From: Panacagrimonas sp965216805
GTDB taxonomy: Bacteria > Pseudomonadota > Gammaproteobacteria > Nevskiales > Nevskiaceae
NCBI RefSeq assembly: GCF_965216805.1
Contig: NZ_CBDCGN010000002.1
Span: forward strand, 310,001-374,000
DNA length: 64,000 bases
Reading direction: 5' to 3'
The notes beneath the pieces are model-generated. The model was not told the DNA's origin. It saw only the letters and a program-made list of their open reading frames with translations, and ran no database searches. Numbering within the stretch: position 1 is the stretch's first letter; every line of letters starts with the position of its first letter. The translations under genes and the position numbers were made by a program. Positions 23,999 through 32,296 of this stretch are shown here, in pieces.

Positions 23999-24235
23999 AT
24001 GTCCAAAGTCTGCCAAGTCACCGGTAAGAAGCCGATGGTGGGCAACACCGTCTCGCACGCCAACAACCGGCGTCGTCGGCGTTTCGAGCCCAACCTGCAC
24101 ACCCATCGTTTCTGGGTGGAAGGCGAGAAGAAATTCATCAAGCTGCGCGTGTCGCATCACGGCCTGCGCATCATCGACAAGAAAGGCATCGAGACGGTGA
24201 TCGCCGAACTGCGTGCCAACGGGCAGAAGGTGTAA
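23999..24235 (+). CDS. rpmB: 50S ribosomal protein L28
   Basis: 78 residues, MSKVCQVTGKKPMVGNTVSH ... RRRRFEPNLHTHRFWV, canonical L28 without zinc cysteines. It binds the large subunit. The ribosomal start ATG 23999 is preferred to a longer upstream frame. rpmG follows after five bases, the conserved rpmB-rpmG operon. Confidence 0.98.
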   Translation: MSKVCQVTGKKPMVGNTVSHANNRRRRRFEPNLHTHRFWVEGEKKFIKLRVSHHGLRIIDKKGIETVIAELRANGQKV

Positions 24236-24240
24236 GGCAC

Positions 24241-24414
24241 ATGGCCAAGGGCAAGAAAGACCGCGAAAAGATCAAGCTCGTGTCCACCGCCGGCACCGGC
24301 TTCTACTACACCACCACCAAGAACAAGAAGAACACGCCCGACAAGTTCGAGTTCTCCAAATACGACCCCGTCGTGCGCAAGCATGTCGCGTTCAAAGAGG
24401 CGAAGATAAAGTGA
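24241..24414 (+). CDS. rpmG: 50S ribosomal protein L33
   Basis: 57 residues, MAKGKKDREKIKLVSTAGTG ... FYYTTTKNKKNTPDKFEFSKYDP. The cysteine pairs of zinc-type L33 are absent (C- form). It is slightly longer than the common 55. Co-transcribed with rpmB. Confidence 0.97.
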   Translation: MAKGKKDREKIKLVSTAGTGFYYTTTKNKKNTPDKFEFSKYDPVVRKHVAFKEAKIK

Positions 24415-24858
24415 CCGAGCACCCGGCCGCGTAGGCCGTCGGCCCTTGGTGAGGGCTGACTCGAAGTCAGCCCGAAGTCAGCCGACGGCGGCAAGCGAGT
24501 GTCGGCTGTATCGGCGCATAGCTCGAATGCAAATCCTGTTGGTGGGCGGCGCAACGCGAGCACCCGCCCTCACAGACCCGCCTGTCGGCCAGCCCCTGGC
24601 TTGCTTTTATCCGCCAGCGGAGTAGTCTCCAACGCCCGGTCGCGAAAAAGCGCCGGTTCAAAGAACCTGTCACAGGAATGTCGTTTCGATCGGACATTCT
24701 CAACAAGTGAGAACAACGAGTAGCGGCGCCGCCCACGGCCACCGTTGCCAGTCTGGAGAGGCCCAATCGGCGCCCGCGCAAGCGGGCGTTTTTGTTTTTG
24801 TCGTTTGGCGGGGCGGCTGCAGCGAGATCGCAGCGCCGACTTTCCGGTGGGAGCATGC
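24415..24858 (+). promoter_or_regulatory. Leader region between rpmG and mgtE
   Basis: No gene fits here. It holds an inverted repeat GGGCTGAC/GTCAGCCC (24453-24473) soon after rpmG, a small hairpin TTCTCA-acaag-TGAGAA (about 24697-24713) and a GC-rich segment. A strong intrinsic terminator (24771-24800) ends 58 bases before the mgtE start. A promoter-like TTGCTT-N16-TAGTCT occurs around 24602-24629. The layout suggests an attenuated or riboswitch-like mgtE leader, or a separate small RNA; neither is proven. Confidence 0.4.
24771..24800 (+). terminator. Intrinsic terminator in the mgtE leader
   Basis: Stem CGCCCGC/GCGGGCG with loop GCAA, followed by TTTTTGTTTTTG. It lies upstream of mgtE and more than 350 bases after rpmG. 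Confidence 0.85.
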
Positions 24859-26322
24859 ATGGACGAGGCCCAGGCGACACGAACCCATCACCATCGGCAC
24901 CTGGAGCACGCGCGTGCGCAGGTGATCGAGCTGCTGTCGCGGCAGGCGGTGGAGCGCGAGCTGGTTCATCGCAGCGAGGCGGTCATCGGCGCCGCCCGGC
25001 AGGACGTGGTGGCGCAACTGGTGGAACGCCAGCACCACGCGGCCCTGCAGCAGCGGCTGGCGCATTTCCATCCGGCGGACATCGCCTTCGTGCTGGAGGC
25101 CCTGGAGGTCGATGCGCGCGCGCTGGCGTGGTCGCTGGTGCGGCCCGAGCGACGCGGCGCGGTGTTGCTGGAGACCACGGCGGCGGTGCGTCGTGCGCTG
25201 GTGCAGTCGATGCCGGTGTCGGAGATTGCCGACGTGGTGCGGCCGCTGGATCCGGAAGACATCGCCGATCTGGTCCAGGACTTGCCCGAAGAGGATCGTC
25301 GCCAGGTGCTGGCGCAGCTGGACCAGACCGATCAGGCCGAGGTGCGCTCGGTGCTGTCGTTTCCGCCCGATTCGGTGGGTGCGGCGATGGACCTGGATTT
25401 CGTGCAAGTGCGCGAGGATGCCTCGCTGGAGGCGGTGCTGCGCCTGCTGCGCCGCCGCCGCGAACTGCCGGCGCATACCAACGAGCTGATCGTGGTGGAC
25501 CGCGGCAACCGCCTGCGCGGCTTTCTGCCGCTGGCCAAGCTGCTGCTGGGCGATCCCGACGACCAGGTGGCGCAGGCGATGTCGCGCGACCCGGTGTTCT
25601 TCTACACCGACGACCGCATGCCGGAAGCCGCCAACGCGTTCGAGAAGTACGACCTGGTGTCGGCGCCGGTGGTGAATCTGCACGATCAGGTGGTGGGCCG
25701 CATCACCGTGGACGCGGTGGTGGACGATATCCGTGAGCGCGCGCAGACCGAGGGTCTGCGCAAGGTGGGCCTGTCGGAGGCCGACGAAGACCTGTTCGCA
25801 CCGCTGCAACAGGCCGCGCGGCGCCGCTGGCCGTGGCTGGCGATCAACCTGGCCACCGCGTTCCTGGCCTCGCGGGTGATCGACGCCTTCGAAGGGGTCA
25901 TCGCGGCGGTGGTGGCGCTGGCGGCACTGATGCCCATCGTCGCCAGCATCGGCGGCAATTCCGGCAACCAGTCGGTGGCCCTGGTGATCCGCGCGCTGGC
26001 GCTCAAGGCGGTCAGCGCCGCGCAGTGGCGCCGGCTGCTGCTGCGTGAGCTGGGTATTGCGCTGACCAATGGCGCGCTGTGGGGCCTGGCGCTGGGCGCC
26101 GCCACCTGGATGCTGTACCGGAACGCGGCGCTGGCGGGGGTGATCGCGGTGGCCCTGCTGCTGAACCTGACGGTGGCGGCGGCGGTGGGCGTGTGCGCAC
26201 CGGTGCTGCTGCAGCGATTCGGGCGCGACCCGGTGATGGGTTCCAGCATCATCCTGACCGCCACCACCGACAGCATGGGCTTCTTCATCTTTCTGGGCCT
26301 GGCCGGGATTTTCCTGGCCTGA
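24859..26322 (+). CDS. mgtE: MgtE-type magnesium transporter
   Basis: 487 residues. Cytosolic N domain (LAHFHPADIAFVLEAL ... LDPEDIADLVQDLPEEDRRQV), paired CBS domains (about 165-290, SFPPDSVGAAM ... LVSAPVVNLHDQVVGRIT), connecting helix, then five membrane helices with the pore motif PIVASIGGNSGNQSVALVIR and a final TATTDSMGFFIFLGLA. Selective Mg2+ channel gated by cytosolic Mg2+. ATG 24859 has GGGAG just upstream. Confidence 0.95.
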   Translation: MDEAQATRTHHHRHLEHARAQVIELLSRQAVERELVHRSEAVIGAARQDVVAQLVERQHHAALQQRLAHFHPADIAFVLEALEVDARALAWSLVRPERRGAVLLETTAAVRRALVQSMPVSEIADVVRPLDPEDIADLVQDLPEEDRRQVLAQLDQTDQAEVRSVLSFPPDSVGAAMDLDFVQVREDASLEAVLRLLRRRRELPAHTNELIVVDRGNRLRGFLPLAKLLLGDPDDQVAQAMSRDPVFFYTDDRMPEAANAFEKYDLVSAPVVNLHDQVVGRITVDAVVDDIRERAQTEGLRKVGLSEADEDLFAPLQQAARRRWPWLAINLATAFLASRVIDAFEGVIAAVVALAALMPIVASIGGNSGNQSVALVIRALALKAVSAAQWRRLLLRELGIALTNGALWGLALGAATWMLYRNAALAGVIAVALLLNLTVAAAVGVCAPVLLQRFGRDPVMGSSIILTATTDSMGFFIFLGLAGIFLA

Positions 26323-26426
26323 AACCGCCACCGGATGCGGTCTGCACAGCGGTCGTACGGTGGCGGCGGAATCGACCGAGCGTTTCGTTGCGCCCCCCGG
26401 GGGCTTGGCGTAAGGTGCCGCGCCCC

Positions 26427-27023
26427 ATGACTCCCGACGACCTCGCGCAAGACCTGATTGCGGCCGGCGAATTGTTTCACCGGCGCGGCTGGGTGCCGGC
26501 CACCGGCGGCAATTTTTCGGCGCGCCTGGGCGCCGAGCGCATGCTCATTACCGCCTCCGGCTGGCACAAGGGCGAGCTCAAGCCCGAAGCGTTTCTGGTC
26601 GCCGATCTGCACGGCATCCCCGAAGACGCTGCCCGCAAGGCCTCCTACGAAACCTTGCTGCATTGCCAGACGTATCGTTTCGACGCCGCGGTGGGCAGCG
26701 TGCTGCACACCCATTCGGTGGCCAACACGGTGCTGTCACGACGCCATGCCAGCATCCGCCTGTCGGGCTACGAGCTCTTGAAACTGTTGCCGGGAATCCA
26801 AACTCATGGAACCACGGTGGAGGTTCCCGTGTTTGACAACGATCAGGACATCGCGCGGCTGGCAGACCGGGTCGATCGGCACATGCAACGGCATCCGGCC
26901 ATGCCGGCCTATCTGATCCGTGGGCACGGTCTGTACGCCTGGGGCGCCACGGTGGCACAGGCACGACATCGTGTGGAGGCACTGGAGTTCATGTTTGAGT
27001 GCGAGATGCACTCAAACCCATGA
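26427..27023 (+). CDS. mtnB: Methylthioribulose-1-phosphate dehydratase
   Basis: 198 residues, class II aldolase fold. Zinc ligands H94 and H96 (LHTHSVAN) and the later RGHGLYAWG; GGNFSAR at about 28-34 binds phosphate. It acts in methionine salvage, dehydrating 5-methylthioribulose-1-phosphate, and feeds mtnC and mtnD downstream. The C-terminus ALEFMFECEMHSNP is encoded by the first unit of a 35-bp tandem repeat. The family usually has a similar FLFECEL segment, so the tail is native and the repeats derive from it. Confidence 0.95.
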   Translation: MTPDDLAQDLIAAGELFHRRGWVPATGGNFSARLGAERMLITASGWHKGELKPEAFLVADLHGIPEDAARKASYETLLHCQTYRFDAAVGSVLHTHSVANTVLSRRHASIRLSGYELLKLLPGIQTHGTTVEVPVFDNDQDIARLADRVDRHMQRHPAMPAYLIRGHGLYAWGATVAQARHRVEALEFMFECEMHSNP

Positions 27024-27119
27024 TGAGCAGCGAGTGCGAGATGCACTCGAAGTCGTGATGAGCAACGAGTGCGAACTGCACCCGAACCCATGATGAGTAG
27101 CGAGTGCGAAATGCGCTCG
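26997..27119 (+). repeat. 35-bp tandem repeats of the mtnB 3' end
   Basis: Units start at 26997, 27032, 27067 and 27102 (the last partial). Each has the hairpin GAGTGC-GAGAT-GCACTC or a variant, a TGA stop, and the linker TGAGCAGC, TGAGCAAC or TGAGTAGC. The linker with the stop creates ATGATGAGC or GTGATGAGC. Downstream units therefore read as tiny frames MSSECEMHSKS, MSNECELHPNP and MSSECEMRS..., echoing the MtnB tail. Confidence 0.9.
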
Positions 27120-27272
27120 ATTCGGCTTTCGGCGGCCTGTGCAAGGCGCGGGCCGCGATAGCGGCACAGACGGGCGCGATGCGTCCGGACCGACGGTAGG
27201 TAACGGGCGCAATCGGCGCCTTTAAGATGATCCGGGTGCAACACGGTGCCCGCGTTGAGAGGAGTACACCCC

Positions 27273-27845
27273 ATGAGCGAACTGCGCATCTACGATGAAA
27301 ACAACCCCAAGCAGGCCGAGCGCGTGCTGACCCGGTTTGCCGACATCCAGGCGGCCCTGGCCGAGATCGAGGTGGGATTCGAACGCTGGGAAGCGTCGCG
27401 GCAACTGGATGCCATGGCCTCGCAGGATGAAGTGATCGAGGCCTATCGCGGCCCCATCGACCAGTTGATGAAGAAATACGGTTTCCAATCGGTGGACGTC
27501 ATCAGCCTGACCGCCAATCACCCGCAGAAGCAGGCCATGCGCGAGAAATTCCTGAGCGAGCACACCCACGACGATTTCGAGACGCGCTTCTTCGTGGAAG
27601 GCGAGGGTCTGTTCAACATCCGCAAGGGCGGGCGCGTGTACGCCACCCTGTGCACGCGCGGCGATCTGCTCAACCTGCCGGCCCATACCACCCACTGGTT
27701 CGACCTGGGCCCGCACCCCCAGCTCAAGGCGATCCGCCTGTTCACCACGCCGGAAGGCTGGGTCGCCAATTTCACCGGCGACAAGATCGCCGACCGTTTC
27801 CCCAAGCTCGAAGCACCGCATTACCCGCTGGCCCGCGCGGCATGA
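27273..27845 (+). CDS. mtnD: Acireductone dioxygenase
   Basis: 190 residues, cupin. Metal ligands H97, H99 and E103 (SEHTHDDFET) and a later histidine in LPAHTTHWFDLG; the spacing matches ARD. With Fe it oxidises acireductone to the methionine precursor keto-acid and formate. ATG 27273 has GAGAGGAG upstream. Its stop overlaps the mtnC start by four bases. Confidence 0.96.
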   Translation: MSELRIYDENNPKQAERVLTRFADIQAALAEIEVGFERWEASRQLDAMASQDEVIEAYRGPIDQLMKKYGFQSVDVISLTANHPQKQAMREKFLSEHTHDDFETRFFVEGEGLFNIRKGGRVYATLCTRGDLLNLPAHTTHWFDLGPHPQLKAIRLFTTPEGWVANFTGDKIADRFPKLEAPHYPLARAA

Positions 27846-28522
27846 CGTTGCGCGCGGTTCTCACCGACATCGAGGGCACCACGTCGTCGATCGACTTTGT
27901 GCACCGGACGCTGTTTCCGTACGCCCGCCAGCACCTGCGCGCGTTCCTGCGCGCGCAGGCCGGGCAGACGCAGATCCAGCAGATCATCGACGACGTGGAA
28001 GCTCTCGAGCACTGCGATCTGTCGCTGGATGACGCTGCCGACGTGCTGGAGCAGTGGATCGACGAGGACCGCAAGCTCACGCCGCTGAAAACCCTGCAGG
28101 GCCTGATCTGGCGGCAAGGCTACGCCGCCGGCGAGCTCAAGGGTCACGTTTATCCCGACACGCCGGAGGCGCTGCGCCGCTGGCACGCCCAGGGGCTCAA
28201 GCTGTTCGTGTATTCCTCGGGTTCGGTGGAGGCGCAGCAACTGATCTTCGGCCACACCGACTATGGTGACCTCAACCCGTTGTTCTCCGGGTACTTCGAT
28301 ACCCGCGTCGGGCCCAAGCGCGCGGCGGCCTCGTACCGCGAGATCCTGCGCCTGACCGGCCATGCGGGCGCCGAGATGCTGTTTCTATCCGATGTCGGCG
28401 AAGAACTGGATGCGGCGCGCGCCGCCGGCCTGCAGACCCTGCAACTGATCCGCGACGACAAGACCATCCCTTCTCCGTCGCATCCGCAGGCGCGCGACTT
28501 TGCGGGCGTGCTCGCCGGCTGA
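27842..28522 (+). CDS. mtnC: Enolase-phosphatase E1
   Basis: 226 residues, HAD family: LTDIEGTTSSIDFV at residues 7-20 with nucleophile D9, then FVYSSGSVEAQQLIFGHT (motif II) and FLSDVGEELDAARAAG (motif IV). It enolises and dephosphorylates diketomethylthiopentyl-phosphate to acireductone, the substrate of MtnD. Translationally coupled to mtnD by ATGA. Confidence 0.96.
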   Translation: MTLRAVLTDIEGTTSSIDFVHRTLFPYARQHLRAFLRAQAGQTQIQQIIDDVEALEHCDLSLDDAADVLEQWIDEDRKLTPLKTLQGLIWRQGYAAGELKGHVYPDTPEALRRWHAQGLKLFVYSSGSVEAQQLIFGHTDYGDLNPLFSGYFDTRVGPKRAAASYREILRLTGHAGAEMLFLSDVGEELDAARAAGLQTLQLIRDDKTIPSPSHPQARDFAGVLAG

Positions 28523-28671
28523 GGCTCGGCGTTTCCAGAGGCCGGCGCCGCGCGGGGCGTGATCGTGGCGGCTGCGGGTTCCTCGTCACGCTGTCTTCAT
28601 CGGGCTTTCAAGGCGCGGTCACATCGGCCCGCTAGCGTCCAGGGTCTTCTTCTGTCCTGGATATTCCGGCA

Positions 28672-30825
28672 ATGCGCGTCGTCCGCCTGATTGCTCCCGC
28701 CCTCGTCCTGAGCCTGGTCGCCTGCGGCGGTGACAGCAATCGCAATTCAGTTCCCTCGCCCAGCCCGAGCCCGGCGCCCGCGCCAGCCCCGACGCCGACG
28801 CCAACCCCGACGCCAACCCCGACGCCAACCCCGACGCCTACGCCGGCCGCAACGTTCACCCTGCAATTGATCCACGCCGCCGACATGGAAGGCGCCGGCA
28901 ACGCGGTGGAGGATGCGCCGCGCTTCTCGGCGGTCCTCGACGCGCTGCGTGCGCAGTCGCCGGACAACAGTCTGGTGCTGTCCTCGGGCGACAACTACAT
29001 CCCCAGCCCCTTCTTCTCGGCCAGCAACGACAGTAGCGTGGACCCGCTGCTCGGCGCCGGCTGCGGCGACACGGTGGACTGCAGCGGACGCGGCGACATC
29101 CTGATGCTCAACGCCATGGGCTTCCAGGCCGCGGCCATGGGTAACCATGAGTTCGACCAGGGCCCTGCGCGCATCGCGGCCCTGATCGAGCCGGCCGACG
29201 GCTATGCCGGGCAGAGCTTTCCGTATCTGTCGGCCAATCTCGATTTTTCTGCCGACGCCGAGCTGTCCGACCGCGTGGTGGCCGACGGCGCCGCGCCACA
29301 GGCCGGGCGCATCGCCCGCAGCGTGGTGATCACAGTCGACGGCGTGCGCATCGGCGTGGTCGGTGCCACCACCCCGACCCTGGCCTCGATCTCTTCGCCG
29401 GGCGCCGATATCGCCATCACGCCGGCGGGCTTTGCCGCCAGCCCCGACGCTGCCGATCTCGATGCCCTGGCCGCGGTGATCCAGGATTCGGTCGACCCGC
29501 TGCTGGACCAGGGCGTCGACAAGATCGTGCTGCTGGCGCACATGCAGCAGATCAGCATCGAAGAGGGCCTGATCCCGCGCCTGAGCGGCGTCGACATCGT
29601 GGTCGGCGGCGGCTCGGATTCGATTTTCGCCGATGGCAATGATCGCCTGCGCGTCGGCGATGCGGCGGTGCGCGACTATCCCGAGTTGCTCGAAGACGCC
29701 GACGGCAACCCGGTGGCGCTGGTCAACACCGACGGCCAGTACCGCTACGTCGGTCGCCTGACGGTGGGCTTCGACGACAACGGCCTGCTGTTGCCCGACA
29801 CCATCGATGACGAGGTCAGCGGCGCCTATGCCACCGACGACGCTGGCGTAGTGGCGCTCGGCGGTCCCGATCCGATCGATGAGGTCGCCGAGATCGCCGC
29901 TGCGCTGGGCACGGTGCTGGCGGCGCGCGAAGGCAATGTGCAGGGCATCAGCACGGTGTATCTCAACGGCAATCGCGGTGCGGTGACCGGCAACGGCGAG
30001 GTCTTTGGCGGCGTGCGCCAGGAAGAAACCAACCTCGGCAATCTGACCGCCGACGCCAACCTCGCCGCGGCGCAGGTGGTCGATCCCACCGCCAGCGTGT
30101 CGATCAAGAACGGCGGCGGCATTCGCGCGCCGATCGGCAGCATCGTGGTGCCGGCGGGCAGCAGCGATCCGCTGCAGGCGCAGTTGCTGCCGACCGAGGC
30201 GATTGCGGCAGCCGGCAAGCCGGCCGGCGGCGTGTCGCAGTTCGACATCCAGAATGCGCTGTCCTTCAACAACGCGCTGAGCCTGCTGACCCTGAGCGCG
30301 GCCGAGCTCAAGGACGCGCTGGAACACGGCATCAGCGGCGAGTTCGACGGCGCCGGGCGTTTCCCGCAGGTGGGCGGCATCCGTTTCAGCTTCGATCCGG
30401 CACAGACCTCGCGCCAGGCCGGCATGCCCAACAGCGGCAGCCGCATCCGCTCGCTGGTGGTGCTGGACAGCAACGGCGCCGCCGAGGGCGGCAGTGCCGA
30501 TGTGGTGGTGCAGAACGGCGCCATCGTCGGCGATCCGGCGCGCACCTTCCGCGTCACCACCCTGAGCTTTCTGGCCGACGGCGGCGACGATTATCCGTTT
30601 GGCCTGGCCACCAGCCCGGCGCGGGTCGACCTGCTCAACAACGCCGCCTACGCGGCGGGCGGCGCCACCTTTGCCGAGCCCGGCTCGGAGCAGGATGCGC
30701 TCGCCGAATTTCTGCAGGCGGGCTTCCAGGCGGATTCGCCCTTTGCGGCAAGCGAGACCACGGCCGAGGACGACACCCGCATCCAGAACCTGTCGCGCCG
30801 CGACGATACGGTGATCGCGCCGTAG
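28672..30825 (+). CDS. 5'-nucleotidase/UshA-family lipoprotein
   Basis: 717 residues. Lipoprotein signal with lipobox LVAC (C18), then a proline-rich linker including about ten Thr-Pro repeats (residues 40-59). A calcineurin-like metallophosphatase domain follows (HAADMEGAGN, SSGDNY, MGNHEFDQG, LLAHMQQ), and from about residue 430 a 5'-nucleotidase C-terminal domain (TADANLAAAQVVDPTASVSI, NALSFNNALSLLTLSAAELK). It likely hydrolyses extracytoplasmic nucleotides, anchored to a membrane. Aspartate in the first motif is in the AADMEG context rather than the usual NDFHG, so substrate range may differ. Confidence 0.88.
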   Translation: MRVVRLIAPALVLSLVACGGDSNRNSVPSPSPSPAPAPAPTPTPTPTPTPTPTPTPTPAATFTLQLIHAADMEGAGNAVEDAPRFSAVLDALRAQSPDNSLVLSSGDNYIPSPFFSASNDSSVDPLLGAGCGDTVDCSGRGDILMLNAMGFQAAAMGNHEFDQGPARIAALIEPADGYAGQSFPYLSANLDFSADAELSDRVVADGAAPQAGRIARSVVITVDGVRIGVVGATTPTLASISSPGADIAITPAGFAASPDAADLDALAAVIQDSVDPLLDQGVDKIVLLAHMQQISIEEGLIPRLSGVDIVVGGGSDSIFADGNDRLRVGDAAVRDYPELLEDADGNPVALVNTDGQYRYVGRLTVGFDDNGLLLPDTIDDEVSGAYATDDAGVVALGGPDPIDEVAEIAAALGTVLAAREGNVQGISTVYLNGNRGAVTGNGEVFGGVRQEETNLGNLTADANLAAAQVVDPTASVSIKNGGGIRAPIGSIVVPAGSSDPLQAQLLPTEAIAAAGKPAGGVSQFDIQNALSFNNALSLLTLSAAELKDALEHGISGEFDGAGRFPQVGGIRFSFDPAQTSRQAGMPNSGSRIRSLVVLDSNGAAEGGSADVVVQNGAIVGDPARTFRVTTLSFLADGGDDYPFGLATSPARVDLLNNAAYAAGGATFAEPGSEQDALAEFLQAGFQADSPFAASETTAEDDTRIQNLSRRDDTVIAP
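28788..28846 (+). repeat. Thr-Pro coding microsatellite (CCGACGCCAACC units)
   Basis: Near-perfect 6/12-bp repeats encoding the Thr-Pro linker of the lipoprotein. The number of units is likely to vary between strains by slippage without changing frame. Confidence 0.8.
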
Positions 30826-30982
30826 GCTCCTCCGGGGTCACCCTGCCGGCTCAGGGATGACCCCCATCGACTTCTCCAGCGCAGATTTCCGAGCGGAAAA
30901 TCCGGATACTGCGCGTTGTGGCCGGTTGATCATCGACGCCTGCAGAAGCGATGACGCCGCCGGATGCCTGGAGGAGAACTTC

Positions 30983-32296
30983 ATGGACGAGGTGCTGGGC
31001 CAGTCGCTGCAACTGCCCTGCGGCGTGACACTGCCCAATCGCATCGCCAAGGCCGCGATGACTGAAGGGCTGGCAGATCGTTATCTGCGCGCCACCGCGC
31101 GCCTGTGCCGTTTGTACGAGCGCTGGTCGCTGGGCGGCGCAGGCTTGCTCATCACCGGCAATGTGCAGATCGACAAGCGCGTGCTGGAGCGGCCGGGCAA
31201 TGTCGCCATCGACGCCAACGGCGGACGCCGCATGCTGGAGCTGTGGGCGCAGGCCGGCACCGTCGCCGGCAATCACCTGTGGATGCAGATCTCGCACGCT
31301 GGCCGGCAGGCGCCCTGGTACGCAACCTGGGAGCCGCTGGCGCCGTCGCCGGTGCAGCTCAGGATTCTCGGCACCTATCGCAAGCCGCGTGCGCTGAACG
31401 ACGCCGAGATCCGCGAGCTGATCTGCCGCTGGGCGGCCGTGGCCGGCGTGGCCAAGGACAGCGGCTTCACCGGCGTGCAGGTTCACGCCGCGCACGGGTA
31501 TCTGCTCAGCTCCTTCCTGTCGCCGGCGGTGAACCGGCGCATCGATGCCTGGGGTGGGTCGCTGGAAAATCGCGCGCGCATGTTGCTCGAATCCATACGC
31601 GCCGTTCGCAAGCGCGTGGGCCCCTCGTTCCCGGTTGCGGTCAAACTCAACTCCGCGGACTTCCAACGTGGCGGTTTCGAGTTCGACGATTGCCTGAAGC
31701 TGGTCGAAATGCTCAATGCCGAAGGCGTGGACCTCCTGGAGATTTCCGGCGGCTCCTACGAGCAGCCGCGCCTGCTCGGCTTCAGCGGCGATGCGCAGAC
31801 CGCGCAGGGCGAGAGCAGCACCGCCAAACGCGAGGCCTATTTCCTCGAATACGCCAAGCAAGTGCGCGCCATCGCGAAGATGCCGGTGATGGTCACCGGC
31901 GGTTTTCGCACCCGCGCCGGCATGCGCGCGGCCATCGAATCCGGCGACACCGACGTGGTGGGCATCGCGCGTCCGATGTGCGGCGATCCGGAGATCGTCG
32001 GCAAGCTGCTGCGTGCCGAAGTCGCGGAGACCCCGCGCTTCGAGCAGACGCTCAAGGTCATGTCCGGCAATCAGAGCACGCCGATGTGGCTGTGGCCGAT
32101 CCAGGTGTTCGGCCAGCAGGCCTGGTACTACGTGCAGATCTTCCTGCTCGGTCGCGGCATGAATCCGAAGCTGGGGCTGTGGCCGATGCTGTGTTTCATG
32201 ATCTTCCAGACCGATGAGATGGTGCGCGCGCTGCTGCTGCGGCGACGCAAGCCGCCACTAGAACGCGAGGAGCCGAGGTATGTTGGCCATGGCTGA
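30983..32296 (+). CDS. NADH:flavin oxidoreductase (Old Yellow Enzyme-like)
   Basis: 437 residues from ATG 30983 with GGAGGAGA upstream. TIM-barrel OYE motifs: LPNRIAKAAMTEGLADRYLR, LWMQISHAGRQAP, the catalytic/FMN stretch QVHAAHGYLLSSFLSPAVNR, GGSLENRARMLLESI, and VTGGFRTRAGM. An extra hydrophobic tail (about 375-420: MWLWPIQVFGQQAWYYVQIF ...) is unusual for the family and may bind membrane. It overlaps the next flavoprotein gene by 17 bases, so the two likely act together on one substrate. Confidence 0.85.
   Translation: MDEVLGQSLQLPCGVTLPNRIAKAAMTEGLADRYLRATARLCRLYERWSLGGAGLLITGNVQIDKRVLERPGNVAIDANGGRRMLELWAQAGTVAGNHLWMQISHAGRQAPWYATWEPLAPSPVQLRILGTYRKPRALNDAEIRELICRWAAVAGVAKDSGFTGVQVHAAHGYLLSSFLSPAVNRRIDAWGGSLENRARMLLESIRAVRKRVGPSFPVAVKLNSADFQRGGFEFDDCLKLVEMLNAEGVDLLEISGGSYEQPRLLGFSGDAQTAQGESSTAKREAYFLEYAKQVRAIAKMPVMVTGGFRTRAGMRAAIESGDTDVVGIARPMCGDPEIVGKLLRAEVAETPRFEQTLKVMSGNQSTPMWLWPIQVFGQQAWYYVQIFLLGRGMNPKLGLWPMLCFMIFQTDEMVRALLLRRRKPPLEREEPRYVGHG

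Noticed and set aside
24745..24858. N-terminal extension of MgtE by 38 residues
   Set aside because: It would translate through the terminator hairpin and T-run; ATG 24859 has a good ribosome-binding site and matches family length.
26997..27119. Possible CRISPR-like array (35-bp period)
   Set aside because: Repeats are contiguous with no unique spacers and derive from the mtnB coding end; no cas genes are present.
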